Source: CAYLSO01 sp964386525
Lineage (GTDB): Bacteria > Eisenbacteria > RBG-16-71-46 > DASYSL01
Direction: 5' to 3'
Assembly (NCBI GenBank): GCA_964386525.1
Contig: CAYLSO010000111.1
Location: forward strand, 1-26,117
DNA length: 26,117 nucleotides
Shown here in pieces: positions 1 through 7,023 of the stretch. Position 1 is the first letter of the stretch, and every line of letters begins with the position of its first letter. The translations under genes were made by a program, and so were the position numbers. The notes below the pieces were generated by a model. That model saw only the letters and a list, made by a program, of their open reading frames with translations, ran no database searches and was not told the DNA's origin.

Positions 1-1275
1 CAGCAGGGCGCAGGCGAACCCCGGCGTGAGGGCCGCGAGCCAGCCGAGACCGGCCTGCCGCGACCAGCGCAGGGCCGGCGCGACGGCCATGACCAGCACC
101 AGCAGGATGCCGAGCGGCACGCTCGCCGACTGGTAGAAGGACGGGCGCACGCTTGCGGGCTTGCTCGCCAGGGAGGTGAGCAGCGGGGCGATCGTGCCGA
201 AGGTCACCATGGCCGCGAAGATGAGCACCGTGACGAGCCCGACCCACAGCGCGGCCTCGCGCGAGACGCTGGTCCAGCGGGTGGGCTTCGATTCGATCGA
301 GCGCCAGCGCCAGCCCAGCAGCGCCGCCACGACCAGCAGGGTGCCGGCCAGGTTGAGCACCAGCGGGGTGTTGAGGCCCGAGTCGGCGAAGGAGTGGACC
401 GAGAAGTCCTGCAGCACGCCGCTGCGGGTCAGGTACGTGCCGCCGAGCACGGTGACCCAGCCGAGCAGCGCCAGGGCGAGGTTGGTGCGCACCACCGCGC
501 CGGTGGCCCGCTGGATGAGCAGGCCGTGCAGCAGCGCCACGGCGACCAGCCATGGGATGAGCGAGGCGTTCTCCACCGGGTCCCAGCCCCAGTAACCGCC
601 CCAGCCCAGCACCTTGTAGGCCCAGACGCCGCCGAGGCCGATGCCGGCACCGAGAGAGATCACCGCGAACAGGGCCCAGGGCCACACCATGCGGTCCCAG
701 TCCCGGTACTCGCGGCGCGCCAGCGCGGCGGCGGCGAGCCCGAACGGCACCAGGAGCGCGGCGTAGCCGACGAAGAGCACCGGCGGGTGGATGATCATCC
801 ACGGGTCTTCCAGCAGGGGATTGAGCCCTTGGCCGTCCGGGGGGACCACCGCACCCATCCGGAAAGGGCTCTTCACCATGAGCAGGACCATCATGAACAG
901 CTGCGCCAGGCTCACGAAGAACATCGCCGGGCGGGTCAGCGGCCCGGGCTGCCGCAGAAGCGCCAGCCCCAGGAGCGCGCCGATCATCGACCACAGGAGG
1001 ATGCTGCCCTCCTGGCCTGCCCAGGAGGCGGCGAGGCTCATCGCCGGGGAGAGGGCGCGGGAGCTGAACTGCGCCACGTACTCGTACTCGAAGCGGTGCG
1101 CCACGAAGTAGACGCCGAGCAACGCCATCGCCGCCACGAGCAGGAGAGCGTGGCTCACGAAGGCCCACTCGCCGGCCCGCGAGCTCTTGCGGCCGCGCAA
1201 AGGTCCGAGACAGAGGACGATGGCGGCGACGGCTCCCAGCAAGGCGAGCTTGAGCAGCAGGTCACCGAGGTTCAT
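1..1275 (-). CDS. ccmF: Cytochrome c haem lyase subunit CcmF (partial, C-terminus beyond window)
   Basis: I translated the minus strand from ATG at 1275 (RBS GGAGGAG just upstream) and the frame stays open for 425 codons to the window edge, so the C-terminal part is missing. The protein is strongly hydrophobic with many membrane spans. It carries the tryptophan-rich WWD haem-handling motif, WGWDPVEN, at about residues 229-236. Histidines at 163 (MIIHPP), 250 (ALLHG) and 294 (FSVHSF) sit with nearly the same spacing as three of the four conserved haem-ligand histidines of E. coli CcmF. CcmF belongs to the System I cytochrome c maturation machinery and attaches haem to CXXCH motifs on the periplasmic side of the membrane. 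It lies next to genes encoding 51 CXXCH motifs, so its likely clients are close by. NrfE or CcmF paralogues dedicated to particular cytochromes have the same architecture and cannot be excluded. Confidence 0.93.
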   Translation of the reverse strand, partial: MNLGDLLLKLALLGAVAAIVLCLGPLRGRKSSRAGEWAFVSHALLLVAAMALLGVYFVAHRFEYEYVAQFSSRALSPAMSLAASWAGQEGSILLWSMIGALLGLALLRQPGPLTRPAMFFVSLAQLFMMVLLMVKSPFRMGAVVPPDGQGLNPLLEDPWMIIHPPVLFVGYAALLVPFGLAAAALARREYRDWDRMVWPWALFAVISLGAGIGLGGVWAYKVLGWGGYWGWDPVENASLIPWLVAVALLHGLLIQRATGAVVRTNLALALLGWVTVLGGTYLTRSGVLQDFSVHSFADSGLNTPLVLNLAGTLLVVAALLGWRWRSIESKPTRWTSVSREAALWVGLVTVLIFAAMVTFGTIAPLLTSLASKPASVRPSFYQSASVPLGILLVLVMAVAPALRWSRQAGLGWLAALTPGFACALL

Positions 1276-1620
1276 TCCGACTCCTCCGGCGGGATCCCAG
1301 CGATCGATTCGCGACCTGCGGTGCGGCGGTCCCCGGGTGGTCGCCTTCCCGGCGCGCGTTCAGCGAATGGCGGTCGCTCTCCGGCTCTGCAACATGCGTG
1401 CCCGGCAGCATACAGCGAACCCGGTGGCGTGCGGCAGGCGCGCGGATACGTCCGGCTGGGGTCTGCCCCGGGGCTGTGACGCTCGCCCCCGGTGGCCCCG
1501 GTGTCTGGGCGGTTCCGGTATCTCGCTTCCGGCGTGCGCCTGGGCCCGGCAGCCGTCGTGACTGCGGGACGGCCCTCAAGGGCGCCGGGCCGCGCCGCCA
1601 GCCTAGGTTTCTGCCCCGAA

Positions 1621-1700
1621 ACTCCCGCTCCAGAAGTGGGTGTCTGGCCACGTGACAGTATCGGAGGATGACTCCCGCTAGTGACGGCGGTCATACTGTC
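1621..1700. repeat. Nested direct and inverted repeats, possible operator
   Basis: ACTCCCGCT occurs at 1621-1629 and again at 1671-1679, exactly 50 bases apart. An inverted pair GACAGTAT (1654-1661) and ATACTGTC (1693-1700) flanks a smaller one, ATGAC (1668-1672) and GTCAT (1690-1694). The A/T-containing arms stand out in this GC-rich intergenic DNA. This could be a regulator binding region shared by the divergent cytochrome genes. That role is inferred from position and symmetry only. Confidence 0.35.
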
Positions 1701-1721
1701 TCCCCCAAGGGCCAGCTTGTC

Positions 1722-1741
1722 TCGGCTCCTCGGGGAGCCGA
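1722..1741 (+). other. Perfect 8-bp hairpin with TCGG tetraloop
   Basis: TCGGCTCC (1722-1729) pairs perfectly with GGAGCCGA (1734-1741) around a four-base loop TCGG. No T-tract follows, so it is not a classical terminator. It lies about 430 bases upstream of the 42-haem cytochrome start and could be part of a structured leader if transcription begins far upstream. Function unknown. Confidence 0.35.
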
Positions 1742-2174
1742 TGACACCGACCGGACCCCGCACCACCTGCTGCAGCGGCAGCTTGCTGTCCTCGGAGCAA
1801 GGACCCGCTCAGGGTTCGTCTCGGGCCGGGATGGCCGTGGCTTCGGCGGGTGCGGCAGCCCCGGCGTCGGCACCAGGCTGGCAATCCAGCCCACCTCGCT
1901 GATCAGGAGTGCCCGCTACGGCTCTGGCAGTGGTCTCCCTCGCCCGGAGCGGACCCGCGAACCATGGATTCCTTGGCAGGCCTGTCCCGGGGACTTACCT
2001 TGAGCGTGGGTCGCAGCCTGGCCGACGGGGGGCTCCTTACCGAGTCGACGCAGTCCGCTGGCGCCGTGAGAAGGACCCTTGGGAGAAGACGCGCATGCGC
2101 GATGCGGGAAAGGACTCGGGGCTCGCCGCAACGGCCTGGCCGGCAGCCCCGGCAGCGCGACCGGAAGGGAAGAA

Positions 2175-5100
2175 ATGAGCGGCGCGCAGGCGGCGTACGG
2201 GCGGCGTCTGGCGCAGGGCGCGGCTGGGCTCCTGATCGTCTCCGCTCTGGGGCTGGGCGGCCGGTGGATCGCGCAGGCCAAGCCCTCCGGTCCGGCGCGC
2301 AACTGCTTCGACTGCCATCAGGAGTCGAAGCGGGATTTCCAGCGCAAGTACGCGCACCCGGCGGTCCAGAAGGGCGACTGCGGCGCCTGCCACCTGAGCC
2401 ACGGCTTCACGCAGAAGCTGGTGCTCAAGAAGCCGCTGCCCGAGCTCTGCTTCGACTGCCACAAGGACCTCAGGGCGGCGCCCGCCCCCGAGCACCAGCA
2501 CGCCGCCTTCGCCGAGGGCCAGTGCCTCGGCTGCCACGAGCCGCACGCCACCGATCTGCCGCACCTGGTGCGTGCCGGCGGCCCGCAGACCTCGTGCTTC
2601 CAGTGCCACGACGGGGCCGCCAAACAGATGACGGCCGCCGCCGTCCACACTCCGTTCAAGGAGGGCAAGTGCGAGGCCTGCCACGTTGCGCACGGCGGCA
2701 AGGCCGCGCACCTGCTCACCGTCGAGGGCGACGCGCTGTGTGCGGGCTGCCACGCGGCGGCCCAGACCGAGACCCAGCACGCGCAGGTGCGGCGCGGCGG
2801 GCTGGCCTGCCTCGACTGCCACGAGGCGCACGCCTCGGAGCAGCCGAAGTTGGCGCGCGGCGCCGCCCACGCGCCGGTGGCCGCCGGGCAGTGCGAGTCG
2901 TGCCACGAGATGGCGGGGGGCAAGCCCGGCAAGCTGGTCGCCGAGGCCCCGGAGCTGTGCGTGACCTGCCACGCCGACCTGGCCGGACTCGACAAGAAGG
3001 CCCACCCGCACGCCCCGGCGGCGGAGGGCCAGTGCCTCACCTGCCACGACCCGCACCGCGGCGCCGCCGCCGGCCACCTGCTCAAGGACAAGCAGACGGC
3101 GCTGTGCGGCGAGTGCCACTCCGACGTCGCGCAGGCCGCCAAGACCGAGCCGGTGGGCCACAAGGCGTTCACCGACGGCCAGTGCAGCGCGTGCCACGAG
3201 GTGCACGGCTCCGACCGCGCCAAGCTGGCCAAGAGCGATGACGGCGCCATGTGCCTGCCGTGCCATCAGGATCTCGACCGGCGCGTCGCCGCCCTCAAGG
3301 GCGTCCACCCGCCGGTGGCCAGGAAGAACTGTCTCAAGTGCCACGCGCCGCACGCCGGCAAGCTCGCCAAGCTGTTGACCCGCGACGAGCGCGGGCTGTG
3401 CATGAGCTGCCACCTGAACCTCGACACGCAGCTGGCCGGCCAGGAGCGGCACCCGCCGTACAGCATCGGCAACTGCGGCGCCTGCCACGACCCGCACCAG
3501 GCCGACGGCGAACATCTGGTGAAGGCCGAGCCCGCCCGGCTGTGCGAGTCCTGCCATCCCGAGGTGCTGCGCCAGGAGCTGGCGCAGGAGCACACGCACC
3601 CGCCCGCCAAGCGGGGCGGGTGCCTCAGCTGTCACGGGCCGCACGGCGGTCAGGGCAAAGCGCTGCTCACCGGCAAACCGCCGAATCTGTGCGTGACCTG
3701 CCACGCCGACATCGGCGCCAAGCTCGCCTCGGCGGGCGCGCACACGGCCGCGGCGCAGGGGCGCTGCGCCGCCTGCCACGAGCCGCACGGCTCGCCCAAG
3801 GCCAAGCTGCTCAAGGCGGAGGGCAACGCCCTGTGCACGCCCTGCCACCGCGGCATCGGCAAGACCGCCGACCGCGTCCACGCGCCCGTGGCGCAGGGGG
3901 AGTGCGCGTCCTGCCACGATCCCCACGGCGGCGCGGCCGGCGGCGCGCTGGTCAAGGCGGTGCCCGGCCTGTGCGCCGACTGTCACGACGCGGCCGACGG
4001 CGATCTCAAGGCCAAGCACGGCGGCGCCGACCTGGCGGTCGCCAAGTGCCTGGGCTGCCACACGCCGCACGAGTCGAAGGCCGCGGCCTTGATGCCGGCG
4101 CACGCCCACCCCGGCTTCGCCGACCAGGGCTGCTCCGCCTGCCACGCCGAAGGTCGGCCGGCGGGGGTCGCGAGCCTCGCCGCGCCCGGGGGCCGGCTCT
4201 GCGCCGGGTGCCACTCCGACGTGTCGCGAGCCAAGACGGCGGCCGCCAAGCTGCACCCGCCGGTCCGGGAAGGGCGGTGCGTGGTCTGTCACACGCCGCA
4301 TGCCTCGGACCGCGACGCGCTCCTGCTGCAGACGCCGCAGCGGCTCTGCCAGAGCTGCCACCCGCAGGCCGCCAAGGAGACGGCGCTGGCCCACGGCCAT
4401 CCGCCGGCCGCGGCGGGCGAGTGCGCGGCCTGCCACGATCCGCACCAATCGGCGCAGGTGGGGCTGCTGAAGGACCGCCCGGACAAGCTGTGCGGCACCT
4501 GCCACACCGAGCTGGCCGAGCGTCTCCAGGAGGGCAAGCCGCACGCCCCGGTGGCCATGGGCCGCTGCCTGCTCTGCCACGCCCCGCACGGCTCGGCCAA
4601 CGAGCACATGGTGGTGCGGCCCGGGGCCGCGCTGTGCACCGGCTGCCACGCGCGGAAGTCCCCGGGCATGGCCGCCAAGCACCCGGGCATGAACCTGGCC
4701 GCGGTGGCGTGCAGCTCGTGCCACGATCCGCACGTCCAGGCGAAGACGGCCAAGGGCCTGCTGCGTCCGGCGCAGCACCTGCCGTTCGCGCGCAGGCAGT
4801 GCGAGTCCTGCCACACCAGCCGGGGCAGCGCGAGCCTGACGGCCAAGGGCGCGGACCTGTGTCTGAAGTGCCACGAGACCTTCCGGCCGGTGCTGGCCCG
4901 GCCGGTGGTGCACGCGCCGCTGCGCGGCGAGAAGGCGTGCGTCGCGTGCCACGACCCGCACGCCGGTGCGGCGGCGCCGATCCTCGCCGCCAAGGCCGAC
5001 CAGCTCTGCTGGCGCTGCCACGACCGCGCGCTCGTCAAGGGCAAGCAGGTGCACGCCGCGCTCGAGCAGGGCTGCGGCAGCTGCCACGATCCCCACGCCT

Positions 5101-5354
5101 CGGATCACCAGCGGCTGCTGAGCCGGAACGTCGACGATCTCTGCCGGACGTGCCACACGGACCTCTCGAAGCACCACCACCCGACGGGCGGCGAGGGCGC
5201 CAAGCCGGATGCGCGCACCGGCGACCCGCTGACCTGCGTGAGCTGCCATCGGCCGCACGCCGGCGACGAGGTCGCGCTGCTGACGCACGAGCCCAAGCGC
5301 GAGCTGTGCGCGCAGTGCCACGATCCGGGCGTCGCGCCGCCGCCGGGGAAATGA
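2175..5354 (+). CDS. Giant exported multihaem cytochrome c with 42 CXXCH motifs (doubled-CXXCH family)
   Basis: 1059 residues. I chose ATG 2175 because GGAAGGGAAG lies just upstream and the N-terminus then reads as a signal sequence: RR at 10-11, hydrophobic core about 16-29, likely cleavage after AQA (33-35). The rest is a repeat of about 50 residues holding two haem sites. One site usually reads CXXCHxPH (19 motifs have the extra His three residues after the haem His). The other reads LCxxCHxxL. I counted 42 CXXCH motifs, the first Cys at 44 and the last at 1045, or one per 25 residues. No S-layer, porin, LPXTG or lipobox motif is visible. The likely location is the periplasm or cell exterior, as an electron conduit. 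It is followed by a Rieske/cytochrome b operon and sits beside ccmF. Pairing is broken at three places (haems 8-9, 25-26, 34-35). Partner and physiological acceptor are unknown. Confidence 0.95.
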   Translation: MSGAQAAYGRRLAQGAAGLLIVSALGLGGRWIAQAKPSGPARNCFDCHQESKRDFQRKYAHPAVQKGDCGACHLSHGFTQKLVLKKPLPELCFDCHKDLRAAPAPEHQHAAFAEGQCLGCHEPHATDLPHLVRAGGPQTSCFQCHDGAAKQMTAAAVHTPFKEGKCEACHVAHGGKAAHLLTVEGDALCAGCHAAAQTETQHAQVRRGGLACLDCHEAHASEQPKLARGAAHAPVAAGQCESCHEMAGGKPGKLVAEAPELCVTCHADLAGLDKKAHPHAPAAEGQCLTCHDPHRGAAAGHLLKDKQTALCGECHSDVAQAAKTEPVGHKAFTDGQCSACHEVHGSDRAKLAKSDDGAMCLPCHQDLDRRVAALKGVHPPVARKNCLKCHAPHAGKLAKLLTRDERGLCMSCHLNLDTQLAGQERHPPYSIGNCGACHDPHQADGEHLVKAEPARLCESCHPEVLRQELAQEHTHPPAKRGGCLSCHGPHGGQGKALLTGKPPNLCVTCHADIGAKLASAGAHTAAAQGRCAACHEPHGSPKAKLLKAEGNALCTPCHRGIGKTADRVHAPVAQGECASCHDPHGGAAGGALVKAVPGLCADCHDAADGDLKAKHGGADLAVAKCLGCHTPHESKAAALMPAHAHPGFADQGCSACHAEGRPAGVASLAAPGGRLCAGCHSDVSRAKTAAAKLHPPVREGRCVVCHTPHASDRDALLLQTPQRLCQSCHPQAAKETALAHGHPPAAAGECAACHDPHQSAQVGLLKDRPDKLCGTCHTELAERLQEGKPHAPVAMGRCLLCHAPHGSANEHMVVRPGAALCTGCHARKSPGMAAKHPGMNLAAVACSSCHDPHVQAKTAKGLLRPAQHLPFARRQCESCHTSRGSASLTAKGADLCLKCHETFRPVLARPVVHAPLRGEKACVACHDPHAGAAAPILAAKADQLCWRCHDRALVKGKQVHAALEQGCGSCHDPHASDHQRLLSRNVDDLCRTCHTDLSKHHHPTGGEGAKPDARTGDPLTCVSCHRPHAGDEVALLTHEPKRELCAQCHDPGVAPPPGK

Positions 5355-5388
5355 CCCGGGAGCGGAGGGGCGGACCCTCGTCGATCGC

Positions 5389-5410
5389 CGGCGCCGCCGG
5401 GGGGGCGCCG
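5389..5410 (+). terminator. GC hairpin after the 42-haem cytochrome gene, possible weak terminator
   Basis: CGGCGCC (5389-5395) pairs with GGCGCCG (5404-5410) across an eight-base loop, 34 bases after the stop codon. No T-tract follows, so intrinsic termination is doubtful, but the position between two transcription units fits. Confidence 0.3.
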
Positions 5411-5418
5411 CGTGCGGC

Positions 5419-5449
5419 TTGACAGCCGGTGCGCCCCCGGCGGTAGAGT
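5419..5449 (+). promoter_or_regulatory. Candidate sigma-70 promoter for the Rieske/cytochrome b operon
   Basis: A perfect TTGACA (5419-5424) is followed after 19 bases by TAGAGT (5444-5449), about 80 bases before the Rieske start codon. The spacer is longer than the usual 17, and the -10 matches the consensus at four of six positions including the essential T, A and final T. It suggests the operon can be transcribed separately from the upstream giant cytochrome. Confidence 0.45.
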
Positions 5450-5530
5450 GCGCGGGTTCTGTGCGCTTCGGGTTTCCGCGGACCCGCCGCGGGGTGCCGC
5501 CGCGCGGGTCGCGGAGGAGGCGGAGCCAGC

Positions 5531-5962
5531 GTGAGACGCCGCTCGTTCCTGGACTGGCTGGTCGGGATCTTCGGGACCGCGCTGGCGGCCCTCGTGGCCT
5601 ACCCCGTGGCGCGGTTCCTCGTGCCTCCCAAGATCCCCGAAGCCACCACCCGCCGCGTGCTCGCCGCCAAGCCGGACGAGCTCGCCCCCGGCGCCTTCAA
5701 GATCTTCCCCTTCGGCAGCCGGGCCGGGATCCTGATTCGCGACGCCGACGGCGGCTATCGCGCCCTCTCGGCCGAGTGCACGCACCTCGCCTGCACCGTG
5801 CAGTACCGCAAGGAGAGCCACAGCATCTGGTGCGCCTGCCACAACGGCGTCTACGACGTCGAAGGCCGGAACGTCTCGGGGCCGCCGCCCCGGCCCCTCG
5901 AGAAGTGGGTGGTGCACGTCACCGCCGAGGGCGTGGTCGTCGAACTGGGAGCCCGGGCGTGA
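5531..5962 (+). CDS. Rieske [2Fe-2S] iron-sulfur protein of a bc-type complex
   Basis: 143 residues from GTG 5531, which has the purine-rich GGAGGAGGCGGAG upstream. The N-terminus RRRSFLDW fits a twin-arginine (Tat) signal, as in other Rieske proteins, followed by one uncleaved membrane anchor at about residues 9-31. The cluster motifs are CTHLAC (83-88) and CACH (101-104). C83, H85, C101 and H104 should bind the [2Fe-2S] cluster, and C88 and C103 are placed to form the conserved disulfide. In the family this subunit takes one electron from quinol at the Qo site and passes it to a c-type cytochrome. Its stop overlaps the start of the cytochrome b gene, so the two are translationally coupled. 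At 143 residues it is a compact, minimal version compared with mitochondrial-type Rieske proteins. Confidence 0.95.
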   Translation: MRRRSFLDWLVGIFGTALAALVAYPVARFLVPPKIPEATTRRVLAAKPDELAPGAFKIFPFGSRAGILIRDADGGYRALSAECTHLACTVQYRKESHSIWCACHNGVYDVEGRNVSGPPPRPLEKWVVHVTAEGVVVELGARA

Positions 5963-7023
5963 ACGGCCGGCTGGGTGGATGGCTGCGCGGCCGGCTCGGC
6001 CTGGACGTCTTCACGCACCTCGCCGAGAAGAAGGAGGTGCCGGTCCACAAGCACTCCTTCTGGTACTACTGGGGCGGCATGACGCTGTTCCTCTTCGGCG
6101 TCCAGGTGGGCACCGGCATCCTGCTCCTGCTCTACTACCGGGCGAGCGCCGACGAAGCGTACGAGAGCGTGCGCTTCATCATGACGCAGGTGCATTTCGG
6201 CTGGCTCATCCGGTCCATCCACTCGTGGAGCGCCAACCTCATGGTGGGCGCCGCCATGGTCCACATGTTCAGCGTCTTCCTCATGAAGGGCTACCGCGCG
6301 CCGCGCGAGGCGACCTGGTTCTCGGGCATGGTCCTGCTCGGCCTGGCGCTGGCCTTCGGCTTCAGCGGCTACCTGCTGCCCTGGAACCAGCTCGCTTTCT
6401 TCGCCACCAAGGTGGGCACCGACATCACCGGCGACCTGCCGTTGCTCGGGCCGTTCCTCAAGCGCTTCCTGCTGGGCGGCGAGCAGATCACGGGCGGGAC
6501 GCTGACCCGCTTCTACGGCTTCCATGTCGCCGTGCTCCCGGCGATCACCACCGCCCTGCTGGGCCTCCACCTCTACCTGGTGCAGTTCCACGGCATGAGC
6601 GTGCCGCCGTCGGTCGAGGCCGCGGGGGGGCCCCGGCGGTCCCTCAAGTTCGTCCCCGAATTCCTGCTGCGCGACAGCGTCGGCTGGCTCGCCGCGCTGG
6701 GGGTGCTGGGGTTGCTGGCCGCGCTGTTCCCTTGGGAACTGGGGCTCAAGGCGGACCCCTACGTGCCGGCGCCACCCGGCATCCGGCCGGAGTGGTACTT
6801 CGGCTGGATGTTCCAGACGCTGCGCGTGCTGCCGGCGCACGTCCTGGGCTTCGAGGGGGAGTTCCTCGGGATCATCGCCATCGGGCTGGCCGCGGCGGTG
6901 TGGTTCCTCGTGCCTCTGCTCGACGACCCGCTCGGCCGCGACCGGCGGGCGCGGCTGTGGACCGCGGTCGGGTGGCTGGCGATGGCCTACATCGTGATCC
7001 TCACCGGGCTCTCCTACCGATGA
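5959..7023 (+). CDS. Cytochrome b subunit of a bc-type quinol oxidase
   Basis: 354 residues from GTG 5959, which overlaps the Rieske stop. The open frame continues upstream without homology, so the overlap and the family N-terminus decide the start. Histidine pairs H88/H102 and H189/H204 are placed to bind the two b haems. The second pair has 14 intervening residues, as in b6-type proteins. PEWY, the Qo-site motif, is at 277-280. About eight membrane helices are evident, and both the N-terminal (haem-binding) and C-terminal (PEWY) parts are in one chain, unlike the split b6/subunit IV pair. The protein oxidises quinol and passes electrons across the membrane through the two haems. Its stop overlaps the ATG of the nonahaem cytochrome, which takes the place of cytochrome c1 in the operon. 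Confidence 0.96.
   Translation: MNGRLGGWLRGRLGLDVFTHLAEKKEVPVHKHSFWYYWGGMTLFLFGVQVGTGILLLLYYRASADEAYESVRFIMTQVHFGWLIRSIHSWSANLMVGAAMVHMFSVFLMKGYRAPREATWFSGMVLLGLALAFGFSGYLLPWNQLAFFATKVGTDITGDLPLLGPFLKRFLLGGEQITGGTLTRFYGFHVAVLPAITTALLGLHLYLVQFHGMSVPPSVEAAGGPRRSLKFVPEFLLRDSVGWLAALGVLGLLAALFPWELGLKADPYVPAPPGIRPEWYFGWMFQTLRVLPAHVLGFEGEFLGIIAIGLAAAVWFLVPLLDDPLGRDRRARLWTAVGWLAMAYIVILTGLSYR

Larger units (their letters stand above)
1276..2174. other. Long intergenic region between divergent ccmF and the 42-haem cytochrome gene
   Basis: About 900 bases between divergent genes. All open frames here are arginine/proline-rich, low-complexity products of high GC, with no RBS and no recognisable family, so I see no gene. 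The region holds a cluster of short direct and inverted repeats at 1621-1700 and a perfect 8-bp hairpin at 1722-1741. A long leader for the giant cytochrome gene is possible. I looked for the conserved core of c-di-GMP/cGAMP riboswitches, which precede some multihaem cytochrome genes in Geobacter, and did not find it. No convincing -35/-10 pair was found. Confidence 0.6.

Noticed and set aside
394..1479. Plus-strand 361-residue frame over the ccmF region
   Set aside because: The minus strand encodes clear CcmF with WWD motif and conserved histidines; the plus frame is a charged, repetitive shadow.
1276..2174. A c-di-GMP/cGAMP or cobalamin riboswitch upstream of the multihaem cytochrome gene
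   Set aside because: The conserved core segments of these classes were not found by eye, though a covariance-model search would be decisive.
2037..5321. A 1094-residue open frame on the minus strand opposite the 42-haem cytochrome
   Set aside because: It is an antisense shadow. The repeated CXXCH codons in GC-rich DNA leave the complementary frame free of stops, giving a repetitive Ala/Val/Arg/Gly protein with no family features or RBS.
2290..5350. Regular spacing of similar sequences that could be mistaken for a CRISPR array or satellite repeat
   Set aside because: The period of about 150 bases reflects the 50-residue protein repeat. Units diverge at third positions and encode haem motifs in one frame.
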